The notes below the pieces were generated by a model that saw nothing but the letters and a program-made list of their open reading frames with translations, did no database searches and was not told the origin of the DNA. DNA of 64,000 bases from contig CAKOYQ010000003.1 of NCBI GenBank assembly GCA_934130935.1, forward strand, positions 1 through 64,000. The letters are read 5' to 3'. The DNA is from an uncultured Clostridia bacterium (lineage in GTDB: Bacteria > Bacillota > Clostridia > TANB77 > CAG-508). Position 1 is the stretch's first letter. Each line of letters opens with the position of its first letter. The position numbers and the translations under genes were made by a program. Of this stretch, positions 54,322-63,100 are shown in pieces.

Positions 54322-55645
54322 AGCTAAAGTAATATTTGTAATAATATTTTGTATTATATGTATATCAACAACATTAGGTTTAATATTATATAAAAATATA
54401 GAAATTGATCAAGATTCTATAAAAGACAGTAATATTGCGAATGTAGAAGAAACAAAAGGAAAAGAAGAAAAAGGAATAGACTTAAAAGGAACATATAACC
54501 AAAATGACTTGACTATTCAAGAAAAAAAAGCAACAAAAGAAAACATAGAAATAAATTATTGTCAAATATATGGATTAAAGAATAAAATTATCCAAGATAA
54601 AATCAATAAAGAACTAGAAACAGTTGCACTAAATTTTTATAGGGAAAAAGTTAAAGACTTAAACGAAGTAATAAGTGTATCTGTTGATATGATTAATATT
54701 GGGAATTTTGCAAATACTTTATCTTTTGAGGTGGTATATGTGGCAAAGATAGATGATGATGCAGATGGATTTTATCAAGATTCTAAAGGATTAAATTATG
54801 ATTTAGTAACAGGGGAAGAAATAACAATAGATAAATTATTTACAATAAATGCTCCAATAAAAGATATTTTAAGAAAATCAGCATATTATAACTTAATACA
54901 AAACAATTTAGAAGATAACTTGGCAGGAAACTTTGTTGTAGCAGATTATGGAGAAATAGAAGATGACATTGAAATGTTTATTAATGATTATGAAAAGGGA
55001 AAAATAAAGAATTTTAACTTTTCACCTAAGTGTATTTATATTTATCATGGAAAAGATAATATAATTACTATAGACATGAAAAAATATGCAGATTATATTT
55101 GCATATATAATAGATATTTAACAGAAGAATCTATTTTTGAAACAAATAATATAGGATTAAAGAATTTATATACATTATCAGAAAGAGGCACATTTGAATA
55201 TAGATATACAAATTATGAAAAAGGAAGTAATTATTTTATAGATATAAATATAGATAACATTGATGGCAAAGAGAACAAATTTAGTCAGGAATTAATACAA
55301 AACAAAGTTAAAGAGATAGAAAAAGAGATTGAAAAAACAAAAATAATTGCTAACAAAGATGCTAATAAATTTTATATATTAAATTATTATATAGATGTAT
55401 ATACTAAGGAAGATGATTCTATTCAACAGACTTTAACATATTGCCGAACACGAGGTAATTCATATGAAATGACAGCTCACGATTTTGAAGAATCTGTTGA
55501 ACCTGCAATAATTGAATTTAATAGAGCGGGAATAGGAGGAGACTTAGTTGATTATGTGTATAATTTTGAGGAGATATTAAAAGTAAAACCTCAAGAAACA
55601 ATAGAATATTATAATCCCGAAACTGGAGATAAAATAGTAATCTAG
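54305..55645 (+). CDS. Hypothetical membrane-anchored extracytoplasmic protein
   Basis: A 446-residue protein with one N-terminal membrane helix (about residues 8-28) and a large polar region rich in Asn, Asp, Lys and Tyr. The segments QDKINKELETVALNFYREKV and YDLVTGEEITIDKLFTINAP resemble the DUF3298/RsiV-type fold of anti-sigma and wall-associated proteins, but I am not sure. It overlaps the PstS-like gene and has AAAGGAGG inside that gene, so it is translationally coupled to it. Confidence 0.6.
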   Translation: MFKTIKAKVIFVIIFCIICISTTLGLILYKNIEIDQDSIKDSNIANVEETKGKEEKGIDLKGTYNQNDLTIQEKKATKENIEINYCQIYGLKNKIIQDKINKELETVALNFYREKVKDLNEVISVSVDMINIGNFANTLSFEVVYVAKIDDDADGFYQDSKGLNYDLVTGEEITIDKLFTINAPIKDILRKSAYYNLIQNNLEDNLAGNFVVADYGEIEDDIEMFINDYEKGKIKNFNFSPKCIYIYHGKDNIITIDMKKYADYICIYNRYLTEESIFETNNIGLKNLYTLSERGTFEYRYTNYEKGSNYFIDINIDNIDGKENKFSQELIQNKVKEIEKEIEKTKIIANKDANKFYILNYYIDVYTKEDDSIQQTLTYCRTRGNSYEMTAHDFEESVEPAIIEFNRAGIGGDLVDYVYNFEEILKVKPQETIEYYNPETGDKIVI

Positions 55646-55648
55646 TAT

Positions 55649-55691
55649 AAAATCACCTGATATTACAAATAATTGTAATAAGGGTGATTTT
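55649..55691 (+). terminator. Hairpin covering the ribosome site of the YitT-like gene
   Basis: AAAATCACC (55649-55657) pairs with GGTGATTTT (55683-55691), with an inner ATTACA/TGTAAT. TTT follows. The right arm covers AAGGGTG, the ribosome site of the gene starting at 55694, so it may act both as a terminator and as a translation lock. Confidence 0.65.
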
Positions 55692-55693
55692 TT

Positions 55694-56545
55694 ATGAATG
55701 ATAAAAAAGTAAAAAAAGCAATAATAAATGGAGGAGGGACAGTTATTGGTTCTGCAATAATGGCAGTAGGGATAGCATCATTTTTATTACCTAATCAATT
55801 ATCTTCAGGAGGTTTTTCAGGAGTTGCAACAATAACATATTATTTGTTAAAAATTCCAATGGGAGTTATGATAATGGTATTAAATATACCATTATTCTTA
55901 TTTGCAGGTTATAGATTAGGAAGGGAATTTTTTATAAAATCTTTAATAGGAACAGTAAGTTTATCAATATTTATAGATATATTGGATAGATATCCGCCAA
56001 TTACAACAGATAGATTTTTAGCTTGTATATATGGTGGAGCAATAATTGGCATAGGGACAGCCATAATTTTAAAAGTTGATTCATCAACAGGAGGGACCGA
56101 ACTTATAGCACATATTATAAAGACATATAACCCATATATATCTATGAGTAAATATTTGACAATGATTGATATTATAATTATTACATTAAATGTTATATTT
56201 TTTAAACATATTGAAATAGGTTTATATTCAGCGATTGCAATATATTTGTATGGACAATTAATTGATATATTTTTTGAGGGAGTGTATTATACAAAATTAT
56301 TATTTATTATTTCTGAAAAAAATGATGAAATTGCTAAAGCAATAGAAGATAAAGTAAAAAGAGGTGTTACAGGTCTTTATGGAAAAGGAATGTATAAAGA
56401 AAAAGATAAATTAGTTTTGATATGTGCTGCTTCTAGGGGAGATATTTCTAAAATTAAAGATATTACAAAAAGAATTGACGAAAAAAGTTTTATTGTAATT
56501 GCTAATGCAAGAGAGGTGCTGGGGAAAGGCTTTAAGGAAAAATAG
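55694..56545 (+). CDS. YitT family membrane protein (DUF161/DUF2179)
   Basis: A 283-residue protein with five to six membrane helices in residues 8-200 (MAVGIASFLLPNQLSSGGFSG, VDSSTGGTELIAHII) and a C-terminal cytoplasmic DUF2179 domain (YTKLLFIISEKNDEIAKAI, GMYKEKDKLVLICAASR). YitT proteins are widespread in Firmicutes; transport of an unknown small molecule is suspected. The ribosome site is within a hairpin. Confidence 0.9.
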   Translation: MNDKKVKKAIINGGGTVIGSAIMAVGIASFLLPNQLSSGGFSGVATITYYLLKIPMGVMIMVLNIPLFLFAGYRLGREFFIKSLIGTVSLSIFIDILDRYPPITTDRFLACIYGGAIIGIGTAIILKVDSSTGGTELIAHIIKTYNPYISMSKYLTMIDIIIITLNVIFFKHIEIGLYSAIAIYLYGQLIDIFFEGVYYTKLLFIISEKNDEIAKAIEDKVKRGVTGLYGKGMYKEKDKLVLICAASRGDISKIKDITKRIDEKSFIVIANAREVLGKGFKEK

Positions 56546-56551
56546 CTTTAA

Positions 56552-56571
56552 GGGGACTTTTTACAGTCCCC
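56552..56571. terminator. GC-rich hairpin between convergent genes
   Basis: GGGGACT pairs with AGTCCCC around TTTTAC-type loop bases. No clear T run follows on either strand, so it may be a weak terminator or a repeat-type hairpin. Confidence 0.4.
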
Positions 56572-56581
56572 AAATAGAATT

Positions 56582-57511
56582 TTAAGTTTTAGTCAATAAC
56601 ATACTAGAAATTGTATTGATATTTACATCAATGTCAAATTCTGCATTCATAATTTTTTCTGACCAGTTATATTCTTCCCATTCTTTTTCTGTAGGAAAAT
56701 ATGCTAAAGCTTTATTGCAAAAACAATCAATATCTATTTTATATTCTTTTGAAATTTTATTAAAATAATTAATAAATTGTTTTTCTAAATAATCTTTTGT
56801 AGAATCAGAAAAGGCTTCAAGAACTTCATTTTGTTCGTAATTCATATTGTTTTCAAGAGTTAATATAGAAGCTTGAACATTAATTTTAACTGATATGTGT
56901 GGAATTCCATTTTCAATTTTTACAGAGACTTTTGATTTTTTTGATGGAATTAAACTTAAGTCTATTAGTTCTTCGGGATTTTCTTTATTATCTTTAAATG
57001 GATTATTTATAGAAACAATACAAGAATCAATATCATTATTAATAAGTAAATGGCAGATTGTTTCCATAGCAGTTAGTTCTCCACATAGTTTATCATCATC
57101 AAAAACTGCAATTCCAATATTTTCACTACCACGTTTTCCTTCTATTGTGCTAGTTCCAGCAGTTAAGTCTTCTGGGTTGGTAACATCATTTTGCATAGTT
57201 TCTTCACCTGTTTCTGAAGAACCAGATTCATCTTTTTGTCTTGCGGTTTTGTCAAGTCCACTCAGAATAGCGGTACCATCACAGGAATTACTTGAAAGTG
57301 TATTAAAAAATTCTCCAACAGTAATATCTGAAAAATAGCCAGTAAATTTATTGGTTATTGAAAAAGTATCATAATAATTAGTAGTCAATTTTTCGAAGTT
57401 AGGCCTAACATTATCTAAATAGTCATAGGCATCACATTTGCTAATAACTAGATTAGTGGTGGGTCTAAATTCTTCATTGTTTAATAGGCTATAAATTTGA
57501 GAAGAAATGCC
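56582..57511 (-). CDS. Ger(x)C spore germination protein, downstream part after a frameshift
   Basis: This continues the GerC protein from the 57489-57863 piece in another frame: GISSQIYSLLNNEEFRPTTN, VISKCDAYDYL, then GTAILSG, IGIAVFDDDKLCGELTAMET and the C-terminal Ger(x)C domain (HISVKINVQASILTLENNMN region). The first in-frame ATG is at 57388, inside the domain and without a ribosome site, so this is not an independent gene. One extra base near 57512 explains the break. The Ser/Glu/Asp-rich loop near the middle is an insertion relative to the usual fold. Confidence 0.78.
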   Translation of the reverse strand, partial: GISSQIYSLLNNEEFRPTTNLVISKCDAYDYLDNVRPNFEKLTTNYYDTFSITNKFTGYFSDITVGEFFNTLSSNSCDGTAILSGLDKTARQKDESGSSETGEETMQNDVTNPEDLTAGTSTIEGKRGSENIGIAVFDDDKLCGELTAMETICHLLINNDIDSCIVSINNPFKDNKENPEELIDLSLIPSKKSKVSVKIENGIPHISVKINVQASILTLENNMNYEQNEVLEAFSDSTKDYLEKQFINYFNKISKEYKIDIDCFCNKALAYFPTEKEWEEYNWSEKIMNAEFDIDVNINTISSMLLTKT

Positions 57512-57863
57512 GCTGTTTAGCTATGTCCTCTGAGAAAACTGCAACACTACAATGTGATAAATTAACTTCTTTACCAATATAGCTATTTATTAGATTAAGA
57601 CCATTATAAATTGAATCAGCCTCGCAAGAAACAAGAACAATATTACTAGACTCGTCAGATGAACCATTACTAGGAGAAAAGGCATCAGAATTAGTAAATT
57701 GTGCGGAGAATTTCATTTTTGCTTGTTCGCCAACATCAATTCCAATAGCTAGAACATAAGCTAGATTTGATATATTATGAGAAGTATAAGAGCTTGAAAA
57801 CGCACATGCAAAGATAACTAATAAAATTACGAAAGCTATAATGCTTATGGTGTTTTTACTCAT
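57489..57863 (-). CDS. Ger(x)C spore germination protein, N-terminal part of a frameshifted gene
   Basis: Ger(x)C proteins are lipoproteins that join GerA and GerB in the nutrient receptor of the spore inner membrane. The N-terminus has a signal sequence with a lipobox-like IFAC before the mature start, then LAYVLAIGIDVGEQAKMKFSAQF and a region ending in SHCSVAVFSEDIAK. After this the frame runs to a stop at 57489. The family continues with GIS-type sequence, found in the next frame. The start overlaps the gerB gene by four bases (ATGA). Confidence 0.8.
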   Translation of the reverse strand: MSKNTISIIAFVILLVIFACAFSSSYTSHNISNLAYVLAIGIDVGEQAKMKFSAQFTNSDAFSPSNGSSDESSNIVLVSCEADSIYNGLNLINSYIGKEVNLSHCSVAVFSEDIAKQRHFFSNL

Positions 57864-58954
57864 TTAATCCACCTCCTTAAAGCTTTTTTTAAACTAGCAA
57901 AAAATAATATTAAAAAGCTAGCTCCAATAACTAAAATAAAAAATGCATATTTATACACAATATTTGAATAATATGTGGAAACTGTAAAGTTTTTTGAAAA
58001 TAAACTAACAATAAGAACGCAGATTGCTAGCAAAATAATATATAATAGTTCATTTTCTGAATTTGTAAGCTTTTTTAAGATATTACTTGAAAATTTTAAA
58101 GTAATACTTAAATAGCCTATAAATGTTATTATCCAAATAAGTAAATAAATAGAGTCAAGTTTCCTAAAGAATGAGCCAAATTCAATATATTTTGTAGTAG
58201 AGTATAAAGGCATTAATTCATCAGTTTTAACAAATCCACTAAACATGAATAATATTATGGCGATACTTATTAATAAAAATATACAAGATAAAACAATACC
58301 TGTTATTGAAATTTTTTTTATTTGTTCGGGTTGTTTTAACATAGGAGGCATAAAGTAAATATATGCAAGAGCTTGAAATGCAAACATATTACATAAGCCT
58401 GATACAAATGTTGTATATAGTCCATTACCAAATATAGGATAAATTTTTTCTACTTCGTAATAAGAAATATTTGCAAAAAATAGAAGTAATATACTAATAA
58501 TCAGGAAGGGAAGAAATATCAAAGAACTTCTATATATAGCATTATGTTTCATACTACAAGATAAAACAGTTCCTAGTATAAATAAGAGAATTATATAAAA
58601 CAGTTTTGTCATAGGAAAATATACAATTTGTAAAAAATATGAAAATAGATGTAATAAGATTCCAGCAAAAAATATAAAATATGCAATATATCCTAGACCT
58701 ATAATCCATTTTAATAAATTTCCACCAAGATAATTTGAAATATCTATTAAATCAAATGTTGGGAATTTTTTTAAAAAATAACAAATTATGCAAGTAAAAA
58801 TAATTGATATTATACTTATGTATAAAATGTTTAGTAATGATGATGAAGCTGTAAGATCAATAATTGATTTTGTTACATTTAAAATAATATGATTAAAGGT
58901 TATTGTTAATAATAAAGCTATTGCTTCTTTGTTTCCGATTTTTGTGTTATTCAT
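57860..58954 (-). CDS. GerAB/GerB-type spore germination permease
   Basis: A 364-residue APC-superfamily protein with ten membrane helices, the GerB subunit of the germinant receptor, which binds amino acids or related nutrients. Recognisable pieces are NKEAIALLLTITFNHII near the start and FVKTDELMPLYSTTKYIEFGSFFRKLDSIYLL (quoted as MPLYSTTKYIEFG and FRKLDSIYLLIW). AAAGGA precedes the ATG. It overlaps gerC by four bases. No gerA-type gene is adjacent, which is unusual. Confidence 0.88.
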   Translation of the reverse strand: MNNTKIGNKEAIALLLTITFNHIILNVTKSIIDLTASSSLLNILYISIISIIFTCIICYFLKKFPTFDLIDISNYLGGNLLKWIIGLGYIAYFIFFAGILLHLFSYFLQIVYFPMTKLFYIILLFILGTVLSCSMKHNAIYRSSLIFLPFLIISILLLFFANISYYEVEKIYPIFGNGLYTTFVSGLCNMFAFQALAYIYFMPPMLKQPEQIKKISITGIVLSCIFLLISIAIILFMFSGFVKTDELMPLYSTTKYIEFGSFFRKLDSIYLLIWIITFIGYLSITLKFSSNILKKLTNSENELLYIILLAICVLIVSLFSKNFTVSTYYSNIVYKYAFFILVIGASFLILFFASLKKALRRWIK

Positions 58955-59042
58955 ATATAATCCTTTCCATGTACAAAATATTCCTACATATTATTTACAA
59001 ATATGTAGGAATTATACAATTATAAAAATTATATATTAATAA

Positions 59043-59558
59043 TTATATCTTAATTTTAAAGATTGTAAATGCAAAAAATATGTAAGCATATCTAAGGAAT
59101 TTCTTTTGCCATAAATGAGATTTATAATATTCATAAAAAGATTTTAATGCACTTATTTTATCAGTAATGGTTATAACATAACTTTCTTTATATTTTGGTA
59201 ATTGAAAAAATGTTACTGGCCACATATGTTTCAGAATTATATCCTGTTCTTTTTGAGTTAAATTGGATATTGCTAATGCATTTTTCAAAGCAATTTTTGG
59301 ATGCTCAAATGCGTGCCAGCCATTTAACATTTTTTTAGAATGTCTCCAATTATATAAAAATAAATCATGTAATATTCCAGCTCTTGCAGCTGCCACATAG
59401 TCTAGGTTATGCTTTTTGCAGAAACGATATGACCAATATGCAACTTCTATACAATGATCATAACATGATGTATCATAATGCTGTTTATAATTTTTCATTT
59501 CCAATACAGTTGGATTATGTATTAAATCTTTTATTATTTCATAAAATTCTTTATCCAT
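59043..59558 (-). CDS. HD-domain phosphohydrolase
   Basis: A 171-residue HD protein. Metal-binding residues lie in HYDTSCYDHCIEVAYWSYRF, AGILHDLFLYNW and KHMWPVTF. The pattern H...HD...D suits a phosphohydrolase related to YqeK/RelA-type enzymes of unknown substrate. The C-terminal 40 residues are hydrophobic and basic and could touch the membrane. GAGGT precedes the ATG. A long upstream spacer holds an element and a leader region. Confidence 0.78.
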   Translation of the reverse strand: MDKEFYEIIKDLIHNPTVLEMKNYKQHYDTSCYDHCIEVAYWSYRFCKKHNLDYVAAARAGILHDLFLYNWRHSKKMLNGWHAFEHPKIALKNALAISNLTQKEQDIILKHMWPVTFFQLPKYKESYVITITDKISALKSFYEYYKSHLWQKKFLRYAYIFFAFTIFKIKI

Positions 59559-59643
59559 AATTATACCTCTATTTATATTATACTACATTATTGATATAAA
59601 ATAAATATAAATTTGCAGTAATTTAATGTTTTATTTTAAATTA

Positions 59644-59840
59644 ACTCAAAGAAAGACTTGAACTATAAACTTTTTATTACATTCCTCGGTTTATTACGAA
59701 ATTTAAGAAATTCTACCTTGTTTTATGGCTCCCTTCCACTCTCGTGAACTCTTTCCATAAAACTGCATAGAATTTCTAAAATTTCTTCATGCACATTCGT
59801 CACTTCATTCAAAGCTTATAGTTCAAGTCTTTCTTTGAGT
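59644..59840. repeat. 197-bp MITE-like hairpin element
   Basis: The ends form a perfect 24-bp inverted repeat (59644-59667 with 59817-59840; outer end ACTCAAAGAAAG/CTTTCTTTGAGT). Inside, a second imperfect stem joins GAAATTTAAGAAATTCTA and TTTTATGG on the left with CCATAAAA and TAGAATTTCTAAAATTTC on the right. The module also seen at 19.2 and 30.2 kb is in the left half (59671-59715). ATTAA occurs near both outer ends, which is only weakly suggestive of a target duplication. No open reading frame is inside. Confidence 0.7.
59671..59715 (+). repeat. Dispersed intergenic repeat module, copy 3
   Basis: Nearly identical to the 19194-19240 copy from ATTACATTCCTCGG to AAGAAATTCTA (two differences over 45 bases). 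This copy is embedded in the larger 197-bp hairpin. Confidence 0.65.
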
Positions 59841-59878
59841 GATTAAATATCTACACAAACAAAAGTTTGATAAAATTA

Positions 59879-59907
59879 TTGACAAGTAAATTGGTATAAT
59901 GTATAAT
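59879..59907 (+). promoter_or_regulatory. Promoter of addB
   Basis: Perfect TTGACA and TATAAT separated by 17 bases, giving a 200-base leader before addB in which AGAAAATAAGGAA (about 59914-59926) pairs with TTCCTTATTTTCT (about 60037-60049). Confidence 0.65.
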
Positions 59908-59957
59908 ACTGGAAGAAAATAAGGAATGCAGAATGTTGTAGTTTTAACTATAAAATT

Positions 59958-59998
59958 AAAAAAAGAAAACCACACTTCTGCGAACCAATAGAAGTGTG
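59958..59998 (-). terminator. Minus-strand Rho-independent terminator
   Basis: CACACTTCT (59998-59990) pairs with AGAAGTGTG (59979-59971), followed by GTTTTCTTTTTTT on the minus strand. Confidence 0.85.
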
Positions 59999-60048
59999 AC
60001 TTTTCACAAACTGATTTGGTAACCATATTTTGTGGTTCCTTATTTTCT
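59958..60048 (-). promoter_or_regulatory. Candidate minus-strand leader/attenuator with short reading frame
   Basis: From a near-perfect promoter (60055-60083) a 91-base transcript would run to a strong terminator. It carries AAGGAA nine bases before an ATG (60026) that opens a frame beginning MVTKSVCEKS followed by HFYWFAEVWFSFF, and the terminator stem encodes part of it. Such architecture is typical of ribosome-stalling leaders that control a downstream gene. The nearest minus-strand gene is the HD gene, some 400 bases on, with a 197-bp element in between. No known leader is recognised. It could also be an antisense RNA against the addB leader. Confidence 0.45.
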
Positions 60049-60054
60049 ATAAAT

Positions 60055-60083
60055 ATTATATTACAAAAAATATGTATTGTCAA
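60055..60083 (-). promoter_or_regulatory. Minus-strand promoter facing addB
   Basis: On the minus strand TTGACA (60078-60083) and TATAAT (60055-60060) are perfect consensus hexamers 17 bases apart. Confidence 0.75.
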
Positions 60084-60115
60084 ACTTTTAGTAAGAAAAT
60101 TCATGGAGGATGCAG

Positions 60116-63100
60116 ATGAGTTTAAGAATAATATATGGGAGAGCAGGAACAGGAAAAAGCGAATATTGTTATAAAGAAATTGCGGAAAAGGTAAAAGAAG
60201 AAAAAATATTAATAATAACACCAGAACAATTCTCATTTACTGCAGAAAAAAAATTAATGGAAGCAATAGATACAGAAGCGGTACTAAATGCAGAGGTAGT
60301 TACATTAAGTAGAATGGCTTATAGAGTAATAAATGAGATTGGCGGAAAAACAGAAACAAATTTAAGCAAATGTGGAAAAGCTATGCTTATATATTCAATA
60401 TTGAACAATAATAAAAAAGAATTAAAATTCCTTGGAAAAACTGATGAAAATGTGGATATGGCAGAAACAGCAATAACAGAATTCAAAAAACATGCAATAA
60501 GTGTAGAGCAATTAAAACAAGAGATGGAAAAACAAGAAGATATATATTTGAAAAATAAATTAAAAGACATGTGCACAATATATGAAAACTTTGAAGCACA
60601 ATTATCAGGAAAATATATAGATGAAACAGATTTATTAACAATACTTGCAGAAAATATAGAAAAAACAGATATGTTTAAAAATCTATTAATATATATAGAC
60701 GAATTTGCAGGATTTACAAGTCAAGAATATGAAATTATAAAAAAATTAGTACAAATAGCAAAACAAGTAACAGTAATAATTTGTACAGATGAAATACATG
60801 ATGCAAAAAATCCAGACACAGATATATTTTATTCTAATGAAAGAACAGTAAAAAAATTATTAGAAGTTGCAAAAAACTGTAATACAAAAGTAGAAGAAGT
60901 AAAATTAGAAAATACATATAGATTTAAAAATAAAGAATTAATACATTTAGAACAAAATTTATATAATAACAAAGCCGTAAAATATCAAAAAAATATAGAA
61001 AATATACAATTATTTTTAGCCAAAAATCAATTTTCGGAAATAGAAGAAGTAGCAAAAAACATATTAAAATTAGTAAGAGATGAAGGATATAGATATAGAG
61101 ATATATCAATAATAACTAAAAATATATCAACATATTCAAGTTTAGCAAGAGCAATATTTAACAAATATGATATTCCAATATTTATAGATGAAAATAGAGA
61201 TTTAAATCAAAATATTTTAATACAATACATTTTATCAATATTAGAAATATTTATAAAAAATTGGTCACATGAAGCAGTTTTTAATTATATAAAAATAGGA
61301 TTTTCAGGATTAGAAGAAGACGACATTTTTAAACTTGAAAAGTATTGTTTAAAATGGGGCATAAAACAAAATAAATGGAAAAAAGAATTTGTATATGGAA
61401 AAAAAGAAGAAAAAGAAAATGCAGAAATAGATAGATTAGAGCATATAAGAAAAGAGTTAGTAAATCCTCTTATTAAATTAAAAGTAAAAATTGATGAAAA
61501 TAAAACAGTAGAAAACATATCAAAATCAATATTTGAATTTTTAATTGAGCAAAAAATTCAAGAAAAAATTCAAATGAAAATAGAAGAATTAGAGAATATA
61601 GGTCAAGTAGACTTGGCAAATGAATATGAAAGTAGTTTAAATACAATAATAGAAGTATTGGATGAAATAGTATTAGTATTTAAAGATGACAAAATGACAA
61701 TAGACAAATATGCTCAAATATTAAAAGTTGGATTTAAAAATAGTAACTTAACAAAAATACCAGGAACACAAGACCAAGTAATCATGGGAGACGTAGACAG
61801 GTCAAGAAGTCATAAAGTAAAAGCAATATTTATAATAGGATTAAATGATGGAGAATTTCCAAGTATTCATAAAGACGAAGGATTTCTAAATGACACAGAC
61901 AGAGATGCTTTAATGCAAGATGGAATAGAACTTGCAAAAGGAACAATAGAAAAATTATATGAAGATAATTTTAACATATATAAAGCATTTACTACAGCAG
62001 AAGAAAAATTGTATTTATTATATTCATCATCAGATATGCAAGGAAAAGCACTAAGACCATCAATGCTAATAAATAAAATAAAGAAAATTTATCCTATGAT
62101 TGAAGAACAAAGTGATATAATAAGTAGCAGAGATGAAGTATTAAATAAAAAAACAACATATGAAGAGTTAATAAACAACATAAGTAAATTAAAAGAACAA
62201 GAAGATATAGATAAAATCTGGTATTATATATTTAATTATTATAAAAAAGATATTGAATGGAATGAAAAATTAACACAAAGTCTAAAAGGGCTAAACTATA
62301 CAAATATACCAGAAAAAATAGAAAAAGAGAATATAGATAAATTATATGGAAATACTTTAGTAACAAGTATATCAAAATTAGAAAGATATAGAAGTTGCCC
62401 ATTTTCATATTATTTACAATACGGATTAAAAATAAAGCCACAAGAAGAATTAAAAATTCAAACTTTAAATACAGGTACATTTATACATGAAGTAATAGAT
62501 GAATTTTTTGGAACTGTTAAAGAAAGTGGAAAACAATTAGAAGAAATTACAGAAGAGGAATTATCTGAAATAATCAATAAAATAGTAGATGAAAAGTTAG
62601 GACAAAATAAGAATTATATATTTACATCAACTGCAAAATATAGAGCATTAGTTATACGATTAAAAAAGATAATAAAAAAAGCTTTAAAATATATTATAGA
62701 AACAATAGTACAAAGTAGATTTGATGTATTAGGAACTGAATTAGAATTTGGAGAAAAAGGAAAATATAAACCAATAAGATTAACATTAGAAGATGGGAAG
62801 AAAATAGAAATAATAGGAAAAATAGATAGAATAGATACAGCACAAGGGGAAGATGGAAAATATTTAAGAATAATAGACTATAAATCATCGGCAAAAAATA
62901 TCGACTTAAATGAAGTCTATGCAGGTCTGCAAATTCAGTTATTAACATATTTAGATGCAGCATGTAAAGAAGAGGACTTAATGCCTGCTGGAATATTATA
63001 TTTTAGCATGTTAGAACAAATGATAAAAGCAGACAAAAGAATGGAACAAGAAGAAATAGAAGAAAAAATACGAGCAAACTTTAAAATGAAAGGACTTATT

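Larger units (their letters stand above)
59559..60115. other. Complex intergenic region without a standard gene (557 bases)
   Basis: From left to right it holds AT-rich DNA, a 197-bp hairpin element (59644-59840), a plus-strand promoter (59879-59907), a minus-strand terminator (59958-59998), and a minus-strand promoter (60055-60083). The two promoters face each other, so their transcripts overlap for about 135 bases. Confidence 0.7.

Noticed and set aside
59908..60050. A T-box or known riboswitch upstream of addB
   Set aside because: The leader has paired ends, but no T-box sequence and no conserved core of any riboswitch I know.
59823..60236. A 137-residue minus-strand protein gene
   Set aside because: Its N-terminal half is antisense to addB and it crosses a strong terminator; only the short frame beginning at 60026 has a ribosome site, and that is reported as a leader.
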